A stretch of DNA of 44,311 nucleotides from a virus, in IMG/VR virus record IMGVR_UViG_3300032116_000407, positions 1-44,311 of that record. One strand, given 5' to 3'. The notes beneath the pieces are model-generated. The model worked only from the letters and a program-made list of their open reading frames with translations, searched no databases and was not told where the DNA came from. Shown here piece by piece: positions 14,413 through 21,247 of the stretch. A program made the position numbers and the translations under genes. Positions within the stretch are counted from its first letter, which is position 1; each line of letters starts with the position of its first letter.

Positions 14413-14516
14413 AACTTACGACCTTCCGGTGCTGCTCTCTGTGAATTTGGCTCCCCGACCTGGGCTCGAACCAGGGACCTGCGGATTAACAGAGCGCGAC
14501 CGGGGGTTCGTAAGTC
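14413..14516. other. Inverted-repeat arms around the attP core
   Basis: AACTTACGACCTTCCGGT at 14413-14430 is matched in inverted orientation by 14499-14516 (14 of 18 positions, core ACTTACGA). The arms flank the tRNA-derived core almost symmetrically, about 18 bp to the left and 7 bp to the right. Integrase or excisionase binding sites would have this layout. Confidence 0.45.
14448..14492 (-). other. attP: attP core candidate: 3' half of a tRNA-Asn gene
   Basis: Read on the minus strand, 14492 to 14448 is the 3' half of a tRNA-Asn: anticodon loop CTGTTAA (anticodon GTT), the 3' anticodon strand, a variable loop, a perfect T arm (CCTGG TTCGAGC CCAGG), acceptor strand TCGGGGA, discriminator G and CCA. 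There is no D arm or 5' acceptor strand upstream, and the 5' anticodon strand mispairs, so this is not a working tRNA. Tyrosine integrases commonly recombine within tRNA 3' halves, carrying the identity segment on attP to restore the host tRNA. A tyrosine integrase lies 2.4 kb away. Confidence 0.8.
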
Positions 14517-14541
14517 ACTGTACTGCTTTGTTTTTTCAGCG

Positions 14542-14560
14542 TATCCAGTAACAACGTAAC
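14542..14560 (+). promoter_or_regulatory. CAGTAACAACGTAAC element ahead of the polymerase N-domain gene
   Basis: One of the best copies of the repeated element, between attP and the start of the RNA polymerase N-terminal gene (14576). Copies at 15592 and 18081 likewise sit at boundaries of the polymerase gene region. Its role is unknown. Confidence 0.5.
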
Positions 14561-14575
14561 CCGGAGTCCCATCGG

Positions 14576-15493
14576 ATGAAAGACTTACAGTCGGCACAGT
14601 TCTCGGCACACACCGGGTACACCCCGGAGGAAATCGAGGAGATTGAGTGGGAGCGTGGGGCCGTTACGCGCGGCATCGCCCGCTACCGATCCTCGTTGTA
14701 CTCCGTGAACGACGACGGGACCACCGAGATGCGGGACCTTGGCGACCTCGAACCGGGGGTCCAAATGCTCCGCGAACTGGTGTCGAACGTCGAGCCCGCC
14801 GTCATCAACGCCGTAGCCGAGGCCAAGCAGAAGCTCTCCGACCACAAGTCGGGGCGGTGGGAAAACTGGTGGTTCCCGCTTCTGAGTCTTGAGCCCAAGG
14901 CGTGGGTCATCGTGGCCGGCAAGGCGGTCCTGGCCCAGTCGGGGCAGAACGGCCAGTTCTCGCGCAGCGTCCGCTCCATCGCCTTGGAGATCGGCCGCAA
15001 CGGCAAGCTGGAGGTGGAGTTCCGGGAGTGGAAGCGCTCCCAGAACGAGAAGGCGAGGACCACCGGGGCGCCGAACTGGTGGAAGCTCATGCAGTCGCGC
15101 TCTCCGGAGATCGATGAGCGGGCCTTCAAGAAGTTCAAGGCGAAGTCGAAGGAACTCGACAAAGTGGAGTGGTCGCGGGAGATGCGTCTCGCCATCGGGA
15201 CGAAGCTCCTGACCATCCTGGTCGAGCACGGAGGGGGGTGGTTCCAGTTCGCCCTCAAACGCAAGCCGGACGGGCGCGGGTTCTTCAAGGAGAACGTGAT
15301 TGAACTCACCCCGCTGGCGCAAAGCTGGATCAAGGGACGGCACCGCGGCAACGAATTGTCCCGCCCGTGGCTCGTCCCGATGTTGACCGAACCGAAACCC
15401 TGGACCAGAGAGGTCCGACCAGACAAGGAGACGGAGCATGAGCCGAGTGAATATCAAGACGAGCGCGGGGACGATGTTGGCGGAGGTCCCTGA
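14576..15493 (+). CDS. T7-like RNA polymerase, N-terminal (promoter) subunit
   Basis: A 305-aa protein colinear with residues 1 to about 279 of T7 RNA polymerase (RPOL_N domain). The helix WERGAVTRGIARYRS corresponds to T7 LEHESYEMGEARFRK; EPKAWVIVAGKAVL to PEAVAYITIKTTL; KLLTILVEHGGGWFQF to EMLIESTGMVSL; and VIELTP then LTEPKPWT at residues 270-277 match T7 IELAP and VPPKPWT. T7 W278 falls at W276 here. The gene then ends with a charged, probably flexible 28-residue tail (REVRPDKETEHEP...) instead of continuing into the thumb. This domain binds promoter DNA and the early transcript in T7. ATG 14576 has GGAG about 9 bases upstream. The catalytic half is encoded separately at 16384-18081. Confidence 0.9.
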   Translation: MKDLQSAQFSAHTGYTPEEIEEIEWERGAVTRGIARYRSSLYSVNDDGTTEMRDLGDLEPGVQMLRELVSNVEPAVINAVAEAKQKLSDHKSGRWENWWFPLLSLEPKAWVIVAGKAVLAQSGQNGQFSRSVRSIALEIGRNGKLEVEFREWKRSQNEKARTTGAPNWWKLMQSRSPEIDERAFKKFKAKSKELDKVEWSREMRLAIGTKLLTILVEHGGGWFQFALKRKPDGRGFFKENVIELTPLAQSWIKGRHRGNELSRPWLVPMLTEPKPWTREVRPDKETEHEPSEYQDERGDDVGGGP

Positions 15494-15593
15494 CCAGTAC
15501 GCGGACGCTGTCCGCGAGGACCCGGAGCGCTTCCGGTGGTTGTGGGCAGAGCAGTACGCCGCGTTCGCTCGGCGGGTTTCGCACGCCCTGTAA
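15438..15593 (+). CDS. Small protein in the polymerase gap, unknown
   Basis: A 51-aa protein overlapping the last 56 bases of the polymerase N-domain gene in another frame, with AAGGAGACGGAGC directly upstream of ATG. The second half is a charged aromatic helix (EDPERFRWLWAEQYAAFARR). The good ribosome site and codon use support a real gene; its overlap shows that the polymerase stop at 15493 is part of the natural layout. Confidence 0.5.
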   Translation: MSRVNIKTSAGTMLAEVPDQYADAVREDPERFRWLWAEQYAAFARRVSHAL

Positions 15594-15611
15594 ATCCAGT
15601 AACACCCATAC
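15592..15611 (+). promoter_or_regulatory. CAGTAACA element in the polymerase gap
   Basis: AAATCCAGTAACACCCATAC is a shortened copy of the repeated early-region element, directly after the stop of the 51-aa gene and just before an AAGGAGAG ribosome site. Confidence 0.4.
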
Positions 15612-15623
15612 AAGGAGAGAAGC

Positions 15624-15956
15624 ATGCACATCAACGCACGCCACGAAGCTCGACGGCAAGCCCGACGTGAAGGCGCCCTCATGACCTACCGTGCCGCCGT
15701 CCTTCGTGAGCAGGGCCGGCGCATAGGCCAGGCCGAGGACGACTCTCAGTACGGCTTCGAGGCCCTCACCAAGCCCTTCCCTGCGGCCACCGCCACGCGC
15801 CGCACTGTGACCCACGGCTCGGTCATCGGCACGGAGACCCGCCGCGACGGCCCCGTCGTCGTGTTCAGTCGCAACGTGCTCGTGCCGATGTACGTCGTGC
15901 CGTTGCCTACGTCGAAGTACCGTCCCAACGAGGAGCAGGCGCGTGGAAAACGGTGA
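15624..15956 (+). CDS. Basic protein in the polymerase gap, unknown
   Basis: A 110-aa basic protein with an AAGGAGAG ribosome site. The N-terminal 40 residues are Arg-rich and helical (HEARRQARREGALMTYRAA), while the C-terminal part is beta-rich (PVVVFSRNVLVPMYVVPLP). It might bind nucleic acid. It overlaps the following gene by 14 bases. No family is recognised; its position between the two polymerase genes makes it a candidate accessory factor, which is speculation. Confidence 0.5.
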   Translation: MHINARHEARRQARREGALMTYRAAVLREQGRRIGQAEDDSQYGFEALTKPFPAATATRRTVTHGSVIGTETRRDGPVVVFSRNVLVPMYVVPLPTSKYRPNEEQARGKR

Positions 15957-16110
15957 CGACGGGTTTGTCTCAGTCTGCGATCAGTGCGCCACTGAACTCC
16001 GCGAAGGTGAAGAGCACCAGATCGACTGCGGCGAGTGGGCCGGGACGGTTCTATGTGAGGGTTGCGCGGACCAGTCGGCAATGGAATGTGACGAGGAGGA
16101 CGACCTGTGA
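15943..16110 (+). CDS. Small zinc-ribbon-like protein
   Basis: A 55-aa acidic protein from GTG, with AGGAG upstream. Two Cys pairs, CDQC and CEGC, about 25 residues apart, with one further Cys between them, fit a small zinc ribbon or treble-clef knuckle. The C-terminus is a run of Asp/Glu. Zinc-ribbon micro-proteins can modulate polymerases, and this one lies between the two polymerase subunit genes, but function is unproven. The next GTG overlaps its stop. Confidence 0.5.
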   Translation: MENGDDGFVSVCDQCATELREGEEHQIDCGEWAGTVLCEGCADQSAMECDEEDDL

Positions 16111-16310
16111 CTGAAGACGAAACCAACGCGCTCCTCCGCGAGGTCGAGCAGATGTCCTACGAAGAGATGGCCCGCAAGTGGCGCTGCGCCCCTCTCGGCG
16201 GCTCCCCGTACTTCCAGACAGGTCCCGTCTACGATGCCTTCGCGGCCCGCTTCGCTTCCTTCGGAGGGTGGACCCCGGTGATCTCGAAACGAATCGGATG
16301 GGGCTGCTAA
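16107..16310 (+). CDS. Small protein in the polymerase gap, unknown
   Basis: A 67-aa protein starting with GTG that overlaps the previous stop (GTGA). It has a helix (NALLREVEQMSYEEMARKW) followed by a Gly/aromatic-rich end (FASFGGWTPVISKRIGW). Translational coupling on both sides argues that it is expressed. No family is recognised. Confidence 0.45.
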   Translation: MTEDETNALLREVEQMSYEEMARKWRCAPLGGSPYFQTGPVYDAFAARFASFGGWTPVISKRIGWGC

Positions 16311-16375
16311 TGAAGGACTACGGCTTCCTCTACTTCGTGGTGGTCCTCACCATCCTCTACTTCGCTCTCACGTAG
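16310..16375 (+). CDS. Membrane micropeptide in the polymerase gap
   Basis: A 21-aa reading frame whose ATG shares one base with the preceding TAA. After MKDYG comes one hydrophobic segment (FLYFVVVLTILYFALT). It is followed 8 bases later by the polymerase C-domain gene, whose ribosome site (AGGAG) overlaps its stop. The tight packing supports expression; function unknown. Confidence 0.35.
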   Translation: MKDYGFLYFVVVLTILYFALT

Positions 16376-16383
16376 GAGTCCTC

Positions 16384-18081
16384 ATGTCACACGTCACGTA
16401 CCGCGGCGGCTATCTGTCGCTCCCCCTGAAGCTCGTCAAGACCTCCATGCACGGCCACACGGCCGACCTCGACGACCCCATATCGGACACCGTATTGGCC
16501 GCCGTCAACGCCGTTCAGGCGACCCGATGGCGCATCAATCCGTTCGTCTCTCGGGTCATGTGGGAGGCATACGAGCGGGGAATGCAGATGCCGGGGTTCC
16601 CGTCCTTCGACGACGAGCCCATGCCGCCGGACGTGGCGGCCGACGTGTGGTCTGCGATGACCCCGGAGGAGCGGTCGGACGTGAAGATGGCGCGGGCGGA
16701 GGTGCACGGCCGCAACGCCAAGGCGCAGGGCAAGCGTGAGTCCCTGAAGCGCAAGCTCGACATGGCCCTCGAACTCCAGAGCCGGCCGGCCATCTGGTTC
16801 CCACATGCCGTGGACTTCCGGGGCCGCATCTACCCCACGCCGCAGGACCTCAACCCGCAGGGGGACGACGTAGCCAAGGGCCTGCTCCAGTTTGCAGACG
16901 GCAAGGGTCCCGGCGAGACCGGCCTCTACTGGCTCAAGGTCGCAGTGGCGAACGCCGCCGGCCAGGACAAGCTCACGCTCGACGAGCGCGTGGCGTGGAC
17001 GGACGCCAATGTCGAAGAGGTACGGGCCACTGCCCGCTCCCCGCTGGCCTTCGGCCGCAAGTGGCTCGAACTGGACGACCGCGGCGAGCCTGTCTACGAC
17101 GCCCCGTGGGTCTTCCTCGCCCTCGCCAAGGACCTCGACGACGTGCTCACCTTCGGGGTGGACCATCCGATCCACACTCCGATCAACATCGACGCAACCT
17201 GCTCGGGCATCCAGCACTTGTCCGCCCTCGGGCTCGACCCTGCGGGCGCCCGCGCGACCAACCTCATGAACACCGGAAAGCGGGAAGACCTGTACTCCGA
17301 GGTGGCCGCGCACGTCAAGCAGGCCGTTGCGGACGACGCAGCGCGGGGCGTAGCGGAGGCCCATGCGTGGGTCGGGAATGTCTCGCGGTCCACCGTGAAG
17401 CGGGCCGTCATGACCACGCCCTACGGCGTCACTGAGCGGGGCATTCGGGACCAACTGGTGGCGGACGGACACACGCGTCACCTGGACGGACGGCCGTACC
17501 AGAACGCCGAGTACCTGAAGAACAAGATCGTGGACGCAATGGCCGCCACTGTGGTGTCCGCAAGGCAGATCATGGGGTACTTCCAAGGCGTCGCCCGTGC
17601 GCTCGCCAAGGAGGGGCTTCCGCTGATCTGGCACAACCCGGCCGGCATGCTGATCCAGCAAGCCTACTGGAACATGGCGGAGACGCGGGTCCGGACGCTT
17701 CAGGGGGCACTCTCGTTCTCCTTCTGGGACTCCAACAAGGACCTTGGGCTGGACGTGGTGAAGCAAGCGCAGAGCGCCGCGCCCAACGTCATCCACTCGT
17801 TCGACGCCGGCCATCTGTGCCTGGCCGTGAACGCTGCGTACAAGGAAGGCATCCGCCACTTCTCCCTGGTGCACGACTCATACGGGTGTCACGCGGCGGA
17901 CATTCCCCTGCTCCAGCACTGCATCAAGAACACCTTCATCTCGATCTACTCGACGGATCGACTGGAGCGCTTCGAGAAGGACGTGCGCCGGTACGCACCG
18001 GACGTGGAGCTTCCGCCGCGGCCGGAGAAGGGTGGCTTTGACATCACCGAAGTCTGGGACAGCCCTTACTTTTTCTCGTGA
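16384..18081 (+). CDS. T7-like RNA polymerase, C-terminal catalytic subunit
   Basis: A 565-aa protein that begins at the T7 position of about residue 280: GGYLSLPLKLVK near residue 9 corresponds to T7 GGYWANGRRPLALVR. All catalytic residues are in place: DFRGRIY at 144-150 (T7 421-427), Asp270 in NIDATCSGIQHL (T7 Asp537), Lys339 and Tyr347 in STVKRAVMTTPYG (T7 Lys631 and Tyr639), and His497-Asp498 in LVHDSYG (T7 His811-Asp812). The specificity-loop region lies around IWHNPAGMLIQQAY. It ends YFFS where T7 ends FAFA. ATG 16384 has AGGAG upstream and no in-frame extension reaches the N-domain gene. It lacks a promoter-binding domain, so it should need the 14576-15493 product. Confidence 0.95.
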   Translation: MSHVTYRGGYLSLPLKLVKTSMHGHTADLDDPISDTVLAAVNAVQATRWRINPFVSRVMWEAYERGMQMPGFPSFDDEPMPPDVAADVWSAMTPEERSDVKMARAEVHGRNAKAQGKRESLKRKLDMALELQSRPAIWFPHAVDFRGRIYPTPQDLNPQGDDVAKGLLQFADGKGPGETGLYWLKVAVANAAGQDKLTLDERVAWTDANVEEVRATARSPLAFGRKWLELDDRGEPVYDAPWVFLALAKDLDDVLTFGVDHPIHTPINIDATCSGIQHLSALGLDPAGARATNLMNTGKREDLYSEVAAHVKQAVADDAARGVAEAHAWVGNVSRSTVKRAVMTTPYGVTERGIRDQLVADGHTRHLDGRPYQNAEYLKNKIVDAMAATVVSARQIMGYFQGVARALAKEGLPLIWHNPAGMLIQQAYWNMAETRVRTLQGALSFSFWDSNKDLGLDVVKQAQSAAPNVIHSFDAGHLCLAVNAAYKEGIRHFSLVHDSYGCHAADIPLLQHCIKNTFISIYSTDRLERFEKDVRRYAPDVELPPRPEKGGFDITEVWDSPYFFS

Positions 18082-18100
18082 AATACAGTGACAACGTAAC
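18081..18100 (+). promoter_or_regulatory. CAGTGACAACGTAAC element after the polymerase gene
   Basis: A full copy of the repeated element, overlapping the last base of the polymerase stop codon and 6 bases before a promoter-like element. The two elements therefore occur together here. Confidence 0.5.
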
Positions 18101-18105
18101 TAGCG

Positions 18106-18130
18106 GGGAGAAAACATTCCCCTAATACAA
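18106..18130 (+). promoter_or_regulatory. Candidate phage RNA polymerase promoter 2
   Basis: GAAAACATTCCCCTAATA is a variant of the element at 9772 and 26886 (shared GRAAAAYRTTCCSCTA then ACAA). It heads the replication gene block. A 5-bp hairpin CCGCC/GGCGG with loop ACTTC follows within the leader. This copy has no ATG, which favours the promoter reading over a shared coding start. Confidence 0.45.
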
Positions 18131-18175
18131 GAGACCGCCACTTCGGCGGAATCCACCAACTATCACAGGACCATC

Positions 18176-18775
18176 ATGGCCGAGAAGACCACCGGGAAGA
18201 AGCAGAAATTCCCAACTGAACTCTCACCTGTCGGGATCGCGGGGTTCTCACACCTCGACAAGCCGGACACCGAGGGCAAGTACGCTGACAACAAGTTCAA
18301 GATCACCCTCTACCTCGACAAGGCGAAGCCCGAGAACATCGAGTGGGCGAAGAAGGTGAACGCCGCCAACGAGGAGCAGGGCGGGGAGAACATCGTTGCG
18401 AAGGACGGCGACGAGGAGAACAAACGCCGCATCAAGAAGAAGAAGGAGCCGCGGGAGAACTACGTCGGCAAGCTCGTCGTCACGTTCAAGTCGAGGTACG
18501 CCCCCGACCTGGTCTCGACCAAGCGCGACCCGGCGACTGGCAAGGCGGCCAAGCTGCCCGAGGGCGAGGCGCCGCGCGGTGGCGACACGGTCAAGGTGGC
18601 ATACGCCTCGATCCCCTACGAGGCCGGCGAGAACACGGGCGTGAGCCTACAACTCCGGGCCGTCCAGCTTGTCGAGAAGCGTCCGCGTGGCAGCTACGGC
18701 GATGCGTTCGACGCTGACGACGATGGCGAAGACGCCGCCGAAGGCGAAGACGGGGCGGGCTCTGGCGACTTCTAG
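18176..18775 (+). CDS. Single-stranded DNA-binding protein (T7 gp2.5-like, DUF2815)
   Basis: A 199-aa protein expected to coat single-stranded DNA and coordinate polymerase and helicase. The N-terminal OB-fold region includes GIAGFSHLDKPD and FKITLYLDK, with a basic middle (KRRIKKKKEPREN). The C-terminus is an acidic tail of about 25 residues ending in phenylalanine (GSGDF), as in T7 gp2.5, where the acidic tail and terminal Phe contact partner proteins. It follows the polymerase gene and a promoter-like element, and precedes a RusA-like gene, as the first gene of the DNA metabolism block. Confidence 0.9.
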   Translation: MAEKTTGKKQKFPTELSPVGIAGFSHLDKPDTEGKYADNKFKITLYLDKAKPENIEWAKKVNAANEEQGGENIVAKDGDEENKRRIKKKKEPRENYVGKLVVTFKSRYAPDLVSTKRDPATGKAAKLPEGEAPRGGDTVKVAYASIPYEAGENTGVSLQLRAVQLVEKRPRGSYGDAFDADDDGEDAAEGEDGAGSGDF

Positions 18776-18782
18776 TCGCCGG

Positions 18783-19172
18783 GTGGAGCAGTGGGAGATA
18801 CCGGGACAGCCGGTCCCCGCTGCTCGCCCCCGCGTGTCCAAGTGGGGGACCTACTACCCGAAGACCTACTCCAACTGGCTGAAGCTGGCGAAGGAGAAGA
18901 TCGCGCTTCTAGCCGCGCAGCGGACGGAGTGGGCGGGTCCTTGGTCCACGCCGGTCGAGGTCCATATCGTGGCCGTCATCGAGAAGGCCAAGACCTCCAA
19001 ACTCACTGTCCCGATTGGGGATGTGGACAACTACGCCAAGGCCGCTCTCGATGTCATGACCCACAACAAAGTGTGGCCCGACGACAAGCTCGTCACCAAG
19101 CTCTACGCCGAGAAGCGATTCGCTGAACCAGGTGAGGCACCTCGCGTGTCCGTCACCATCCATCCAGCATAG
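18783..19172 (+). CDS. RusA-like Holliday junction resolvase
   Basis: A 129-aa endonuclease. WEIPGQPVPAARPRV at the start and GDVDNYAKAALDVMTHNKVWPDD (central Asp residues) are the hallmarks of RusA: the first forms part of the DNA site, and the spaced aspartates bind metal. GTG 18783 is chosen because family members begin right before the PGxPVP segment; an ATG at 18723 would add 20 residues overlapping the previous gene. It takes the place of T7 endonuclease I (gp3) in the gene order, so it likely resolves branched replication DNA before packaging. Confidence 0.85.
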   Translation: MEQWEIPGQPVPAARPRVSKWGTYYPKTYSNWLKLAKEKIALLAAQRTEWAGPWSTPVEVHIVAVIEKAKTSKLTVPIGDVDNYAKAALDVMTHNKVWPDDKLVTKLYAEKRFAEPGEAPRVSVTIHPA

Positions 19173-19180
19173 GAACCGAC

Positions 19181-19486
19181 ATGAAACTGCAACCCCAAGA
19201 GATGCTCGTGCTGCGACATCTCGCCTCCACCGGGAGCATCTCCTCCGTGGAAGCGAACGCGGTACACAAGGTGCGCTCGTTGAGCCGGCGCATCACTTCG
19301 ATCAACGACGCGCTCGACTACTACGTCAATGAGCAGGGCTCAGGTGTTCCGCCGAACGACAACGGAACCGTGCCGCAGATTCGCAAGGAGTACAAGCGGG
19401 ACGCCACGGGCCAGCGGTACGTCCGCTACCACCTGGACAAGGACGTGGCGCAGAAGCTCCTCGACCGCCTGTCGGAGGCCGCATGA
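19181..19486 (+). CDS. Helix-turn-helix protein (HTH_39-like)
   Basis: A 101-aa protein with AGGA upstream of ATG. Residues 5-45 (QEMLVLRHLASTGSISSVEA, then VRSLSRRITSINDA) form a three-helix winged-helix-like pattern seen in small phage DNA-binding proteins. The C-terminal half is beta/helical with basic patches (IRKEYKRDATG). It may be a DNA-binding regulator or replication accessory. ATGA links it to the next small gene. Confidence 0.55.
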   Translation: MKLQPQEMLVLRHLASTGSISSVEANAVHKVRSLSRRITSINDALDYYVNEQGSGVPPNDNGTVPQIRKEYKRDATGQRYVRYHLDKDVAQKLLDRLSEAA

Positions 19487-19650
19487 CGAACAAGGTCACG
19501 ATCACCGTCACGACACTCGAAGGCATCCGTATCGTCCACGTAAAGGACGACAAGTGGGTTGCACTGGATCGCAAGGGCAACCGTGTCCCGCAACCCAAAG
19601 GGTTCTGGGAACGTCATCGCTCGCGGGGCCGCCCTGTTGGAAAGCGATAG
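19483..19650 (+). CDS. Small basic protein overlapping the primase start, unknown
   Basis: A 55-aa basic protein, ATGA-coupled to the HTH gene. It begins with beta strands (KVTITVTTLEGIRIVHVKDD) and ends with a Pro/Arg-rich tail (WERHRSRGRPVGKR). Its last 14 bases overlap the inferred start of the primase-helicase. No family is recognised; the strong coupling supports translation. Confidence 0.5.
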   Translation: MTNKVTITVTTLEGIRIVHVKDDKWVALDRKGNRVPQPKGFWERHRSRGRPVGKR

Positions 19651-21247
19651 CGAACTGATCGAGAAGCGCGCGTGTCTGTCCTGCCCGTCGTCCGATGCGA
19701 TGGCGGTGTACTCGGACGGACACGCCCACTGCTTCTCGTGCGGGGCGCACTTCAACAACGTCGAGGACCCAGTATCGGTCCCCGTCAAAGCACGGAGGAA
19801 AGAAGGTCTGATCGACGGACAATTCATGGCCCTCCCCAAGCGGGGCCTCAACCTCGACACGGTCAAGAAGTTCGGATACCGCGTCGGGGAGTACAAGGGG
19901 AAGGCGGTTCAGATCGCCCCCTATCACAACGCCGAGGGAGATGAGGTAGCCCAGAAGCTACGCTTCCCCGACAAAGACTTCACGGTTCTTGGAGACCTGA
20001 AGTCCGCAGGACTGTTCGGCCAACAACTCGCTCGCACAGGCGGCCGGCGCATCGTCATCACCGAAGGTGAGATCGACGCCATGTCCGTTGCGCAGGCGCT
20101 CGGTCTGACGTGGCCCGCCGTCTCCGTCCCTAACGGGGCGCAAGGCGCCGCCAAGGCGATACGTGCGCAGCTTGAGTGGCTTGAGTCCTACGACGAGGTG
20201 GTGTTCTGGTTCGACAACGACGAGCCAGGCATAGCGGCGGCAGCGGAATGCGCCGCCCTCATCTCCCCCGGCAAAGCAAAGATCGTTCGCGTCAACGGGT
20301 ACAAGGACGCCAACGAGATGCTTCAGGCGGGCAAGGTCCGCGACATCGTCTCCGCCACATGGGAGGCCAGGACCTACCGCCCGGACGGCATCATCTCCGG
20401 CGAAGAGATCACCGCGGAGAACCTGTTCGAGCAGCGTGTGACTGGCTACTCGATCCCCTATCCGCTGCTCGACGAGATGCTCCGCGGCCTCCGCAAGCGG
20501 GAGTTGATCCTGTTCGCCGCCGGCACGGGGGTTGGAAAGTCCACCCTCGTGCGTGAGCTAGGCTACCACCTCAACACCGCGCACACCTTGAGTACCGGGA
20601 ACGTGTGGCTCGAAGAGTCGTACCAGAAGACCGCGCAGGGATACGTCGCCATCGACCACAACATCCCCCTCGGCCGACTCCGCGCCAACCCCACGGTCCT
20701 CACGCCGGACCAGGTGAACGCCTCGCTCGACAAGGTCGTGCGCAACGGACGGACCCACTTCTACAACCACTTCGGGTCCCTCGAATCGGACAACCTGTTG
20801 TCGAAGCTCCGGTACATGGCGGTCTCTCTGAAGGTGGACTTCATCCTGCTCGACCACATCTCCATCGTGGTGTCGGGAATGGAGTCGTCCCGCGAGGGAG
20901 AGCGCAAGGACATCGACCGCTTGATGACCAAGCTCCGATCTCTGATCGAGGAGACGGGGGTCGGGGTGCTGGCGATCTGCCACCTGAGCAAGCCCGAAGG
21001 GAAGAGCCATGAGGAGGGCGGAAGGGTGAGCCTTGACGACCTCCGCGGTTCGGGGACGTTGAAGCAAATCCCCGACACCATCATCGCGCTGGAGCGGGAC
21101 CAACAAGGGGACAACCCCAACGAGGCCAACCTGCGGGTCTTGAAGAACCGCGAGTGGGGCGACCTTGGCCTGGCCGACACGCTCGTCTACAACAAGGAAA
21201 CAGGCAGACTTCTTGCCGAAGAAATCGACCACACGGCCGGCTTCTAA
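19637..21247 (+). CDS. Primase-helicase (T7 gp4-like)
   Basis: A 536-aa replicative enzyme. The N-terminal zinc ribbon (CLSC and CFSC around SDGHAH) recognises primer sites; the TOPRIM primase core shows VITEGEIDAMS and FWFDNDEPG; the RecA-like helicase has Walker A AAGTGVGKS and Walker B-like ILLDHISIV. The start is uncertain: TTG 19637 (or CTG 19634) lies ten residues before the zinc ribbon, as in T7 gp4A; the frame stays open back to 19559 without a better site. It is slightly shorter than T7 gp4 (566 aa). It unwinds DNA and makes primers for the polymerase encoded at 22172. Confidence 0.95.
   Translation: MESDSELIEKRACLSCPSSDAMAVYSDGHAHCFSCGAHFNNVEDPVSVPVKARRKEGLIDGQFMALPKRGLNLDTVKKFGYRVGEYKGKAVQIAPYHNAEGDEVAQKLRFPDKDFTVLGDLKSAGLFGQQLARTGGRRIVITEGEIDAMSVAQALGLTWPAVSVPNGAQGAAKAIRAQLEWLESYDEVVFWFDNDEPGIAAAAECAALISPGKAKIVRVNGYKDANEMLQAGKVRDIVSATWEARTYRPDGIISGEEITAENLFEQRVTGYSIPYPLLDEMLRGLRKRELILFAAGTGVGKSTLVRELGYHLNTAHTLSTGNVWLEESYQKTAQGYVAIDHNIPLGRLRANPTVLTPDQVNASLDKVVRNGRTHFYNHFGSLESDNLLSKLRYMAVSLKVDFILLDHISIVVSGMESSREGERKDIDRLMTKLRSLIEETGVGVLAICHLSKPEGKSHEEGGRVSLDDLRGSGTLKQIPDTIIALERDQQGDNPNEANLRVLKNREWGDLGLADTLVYNKETGRLLAEEIDHTAGF

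Noticed and set aside
14440-14520. Complete tRNA gene on the minus strand
   Set aside because: Only the 3' half folds; there is no D arm or 5' acceptor strand, and the 5' anticodon strand mispairs. An attP core fits better.
15413-16398. Group I intron or sequencing error separating the polymerase halves
   Set aside because: The gap is about 890 bp of overlapping small reading frames with ribosome sites, and the downstream polymerase part has its own ATG and AGGAG. No group I core (P4-P7 pairing) could be recognised, although only a structure search can exclude it.
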